This document shows positions 7,064 through 8,439 of a stretch of 8,439 nucleotides of DNA, in pieces. The stretch spans positions 1 to 8,439 of the forward strand of contig JADFIX010000116.1 in NCBI GenBank assembly GCA_022566435.1, written 5' to 3'. Under the pieces are notes generated by a model. The model searched no databases and was not told where the DNA came from. It saw nothing but the letters and a program-made list of their open reading frames with translations. This DNA is from Planctomycetota bacterium. Its GTDB lineage: Bacteria > Planctomycetota > Phycisphaerae > UBA1845. Both the position numbers and the translations under genes were made by a program. Each line of letters opens with the position of its first letter. The first letter of the stretch is position 1.

Positions 7064-7075
7064 TCTCACGTGAGA
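7064..7075. promoter_or_regulatory. 12-bp perfect palindrome just upstream of the DUF5677-like gene
   Basis: TCTCACGTGAGA is self-complementary and ends 8 bp before the ATG at 7084. A TTGACA occurs at 7044-7049, but no convincing -10 box follows at 16-18 bp. The palindrome could be an operator. About two 12-bp palindromes are expected by chance in a window this size, so the position is the only argument. Confidence 0.25.
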
Positions 7076-7083
7076 CGGTCGAA

Positions 7084-7857
7084 ATGAATGACAGTCAACA
7101 GCATCCCCCTGACAGCTACGACATCCTGGCGATTGCGCGCGAAGTGATAACCGTGGCGTACTGCGCGAAGAGTGATCGGCCATCTAGCAGGGCGCTTCTC
7201 GCATTCGCCGTTCGACTCGCGGGTTCTTGGAAATCGACGGTAACACTGGTCAAACACCACCCAGAGCAGAATGACCTTCGGGCAATCTCCAACGACTGCG
7301 CCGTCATACAGCGATGCATGTACGATGCGTTTCTTCAGATGAGATGGATAGCGCTTGGCCCAAATGACTCCGACAAGATGGGACAGCTGTATTTGGATTT
7401 TCAGATCGTGGAAAACTACAGGCTGATGAATGTCGTTCTGTCCCAGGACGACGCTATGTCGAGACGCGTTGCCAATTCCCCCCTCAAAGACGAAGGCCAT
7501 CCGAGATTAACGAAGAATTACAACAGAGTGAAGGTTCAATACCCAAAAAGCGACGGGAAGGGTGTTCGTAACCAGTGGTACCCAGGTAGTTTAGCTGACT
7601 TAGCGAAGGACTTGCGTGCCTCTGAAGAATTCACTTGGTTCGTTCGTCGAAATAACAGCAGCGTGCACACCGGACCACGCGCGATGTTCCATGACTCTGA
7701 AGCGAACGCCCGTCACATTGAACTGATTCCCGAGTGGATTCTCTGTAGCGGGCTCGGCGTGCTTGCCAGGCACGATAACCTAGCTCTTTCCGATCTTGCA
7801 GCGGAGGTGATTGCTGCTCATTCAACCAGTCTACTTACAGCATCGTTCGATTCGTAA
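7084..7857 (+). CDS. DUF5677-like helical protein with R-N-x4-H motif
   Basis: This 257-aa protein has no signal peptide or membrane segment. The middle part, with VIQRCMYDAFLQMRWIAL (about residues 74-91), then QLYLDF and the late WYPGSLADLAKDL (about 165-177), resembles DUF5677-type proteins. In these, a central helix bearing a family of patients-like R/E residues precedes a Tyr-x-x-Phe helix and a final S-x-x-H motif. Here the last motif is FVRRNNSSVHTGP, giving R189-N190-x4-H195, which also fits the HEPN RNase pattern. The function of DUF5677 is not established. The ATG at 7084 has a poor ribosome binding site (GAGA). The stop is TAA at 7855-7857, 25 bp before the right direct repeat. Being paired with an HNH nuclease inside direct repeats suggests an accessory or defence role, which is inference. 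Confidence 0.65.
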   Translation: MNDSQQHPPDSYDILAIAREVITVAYCAKSDRPSSRALLAFAVRLAGSWKSTVTLVKHHPEQNDLRAISNDCAVIQRCMYDAFLQMRWIALGPNDSDKMGQLYLDFQIVENYRLMNVVLSQDDAMSRRVANSPLKDEGHPRLTKNYNRVKVQYPKSDGKGVRNQWYPGSLADLAKDLRASEEFTWFVRRNNSSVHTGPRAMFHDSEANARHIELIPEWILCSGLGVLARHDNLALSDLAAEVIAAHSTSLLTASFDS

Positions 7858-7882
7858 TGCCTCCGACATCGCCCTGCGACAT

Positions 7883-7983
7883 CCCAAACAAATCCCGTAC
7901 AGCCGTTCTAAGCGTTTCCGGGGGCAGATGGGCGTCGGTCGGGAGATCGTCGCGTGGCGGGCGATTCTCGGCGTCTGAGTACG
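7883..7983 (+). repeat. 101-bp direct repeat, right copy
   Basis: This is the second copy of the repeat at 5481-5581, 92 of 101 identical and ungapped. The plus frame from 7883 reads PKQIPYSRSKRF and ends at the TGA at 7976-7978. Upstream, this frame stays open through SDIALRH and overlaps the end of the DUF5677-like gene in another frame. On the minus strand this copy is open, but the left copy has a stop, so the plus frame is the better coding candidate. The two copies bracket about 2.3 kb containing the HNH and DUF5677-like genes. Confidence 0.9.
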
Positions 7984-7999
7984 TGCTACTGGCAGGAAA

Positions 8000-8028
8000 T
8001 CGACCCCGACCTCGCATCACGATACAAT
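8000..8028 (+). promoter_or_regulatory. Possible promoter for the right-edge membrane protein gene
   Basis: TCGACC (8000-8005, four of six matches to the -35 consensus) and TACAAT (8023-8028, five of six to the -10 consensus) are 17 bp apart. They lie about 40 bp upstream of the ATG at 8069. Spacing and position fit a vegetative promoter; sequence evidence only. Confidence 0.4.
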
Positions 8029-8068
8029 TACCTGCGTGAATCGGTGATTCAGCCACAAGGGACGCTGC

Positions 8069-8439
8069 ATGATCCGCAAGGCCATAATCTTGGTGCTGAC
8101 GCTGGGGGCTGTGGGAACGGGCTACCTGTGGGCGGACAGCTACAGGGGAAGGGTAGCATTGAACGGACGAACCTTTCACGGTTGGTGCCTGGATTGTAAG
8201 CTCAGCGGCGACATGGGGCTCCACACGACCGTGCGGGTTGGTGGGGTTTGCTTCTCCTATCGATGTCCAGTAAGGGCCAGTGCAGTGGGCGGTTTACGCG
8301 GCTTCGCGTTGACCGGGAACTTTGGGTATTTCAGCTATCCACACAAACCCTGTTTGCTGATTGTCGAGCATCAAGTCATCGAGCCGCCAGGGATGCGACT
8401 TGTGGCACACTCTGTATGTCTTCCGCTTTGGCTCTTGAT
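8069..8439 (+). CDS. Small membrane-anchored protein, N-terminal part (runs off right edge)
   Basis: The frame starts MIRKAIILVLTLGAVGTGYL, a short basic tip followed by one hydrophobic segment (signal anchor or signal peptide). A polar domain with several cysteines follows (WCLDC, VCFSYRC). At the window end a new hydrophobic stretch begins (VCLPLWLLD), perhaps a second membrane helix. The start ATG at 8069 has AGGGA about 7 nt upstream. This layout resembles small proteins common in Planctomycetota that continue with a membrane helix and a CxxC zinc-ribbon tail. That match is from memory and unverified, and the tail lies outside the window. About 123 codons are visible without interruption. 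The function is unknown. Confidence 0.7.
   Translation, partial: MIRKAIILVLTLGAVGTGYLWADSYRGRVALNGRTFHGWCLDCKLSGDMGLHTTVRVGGVCFSYRCPVRASAVGGLRGFALTGNFGYFSYPHKPCLLIVEHQVIEPPGMRLVAHSVCLPLWLL

Noticed and set aside
7835..8224. 129-aa minus-strand frame through the right repeat
   Set aside because: The equivalent frame in the left copy has an internal stop, while the plus frame keeps an open reading and a shared stop in both copies.
1..8439. CRISPR arrays, tRNA or rRNA genes, insertion-sequence transposases, integrases
   Set aside because: No regularly spaced repeats, no cloverleaf or rRNA signatures and no transposase or integrase motifs were seen on either strand.

Overview
The window looks like a bacterial chromosome segment of moderately high GC, most likely from a flagellated Gram-negative lineage. 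A planctomycete-like organism is my best guess. That guess rests mainly on the style of the partial membrane-anchored protein at the right edge and is an inference, not something the sequence proves. All assignments come from reading motifs by eye; no search was run.

Layout. (1) Positions 1-1206, minus strand: a flagellar hook locus with the 3' part of flgD (hook assembly scaffold), a 317-bp stretch with no recognisable gene, and the 5' part of flgE (hook protein), which runs off the left edge. (2) Positions 1201-3703, plus strand: the C-terminal part of an MmeI-like (type IIL) DNA methyltransferase/restriction protein, then an uncharacterised 219-aa gene with an R-N-x4-H motif like that of HEPN RNases. 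(3) Positions 3704-5479, minus strand: a decayed phage packaging cassette. Read in transcription order it has the tail of an unknown gene, an HNH endonuclease, the P27-type terminase small subunit, a large terminase reduced to its C-terminus, and a few codons of a following gene. (4) Positions 5481-7983, plus strand: two copies of a 101-bp direct repeat bracket an HNH endonuclease (CxxC/DHIIP/CxxCN type) and a DUF5677-like protein that also carries R-N-x4-H. (5) Positions 7984-8439, plus strand: the 5' part of a small membrane-anchored protein gene with a plausible promoter.

The main message is that this is a patchwork of truncated pieces. flgD and the methyltransferase face away from each other and both lose their 5' ends at one point near 1201-1212. 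The terminase large subunit has lost most of its length just after the small-subunit stop. A possible portal-gene start is cut at 3704, directly against the stop of the 219-aa gene. Another phage gene is cut exactly at the edge of the left direct repeat. This suggests either a real integration/recombination hot spot in a flagellar locus that gathers restriction, toxin-like and phage fragments, or a mis-assembled contig. Reads spanning the junctions would decide.

Functionally, only the 219-aa gene, the two HNH genes, the DUF5677-like gene, the small terminase gene and the right-edge gene look intact as far as visible. The best candidate for an undescribed system is the repeat-bracketed HNH plus DUF5677-like pair, possibly a mobile defence cassette. 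This is a hypothesis from motifs and context only.
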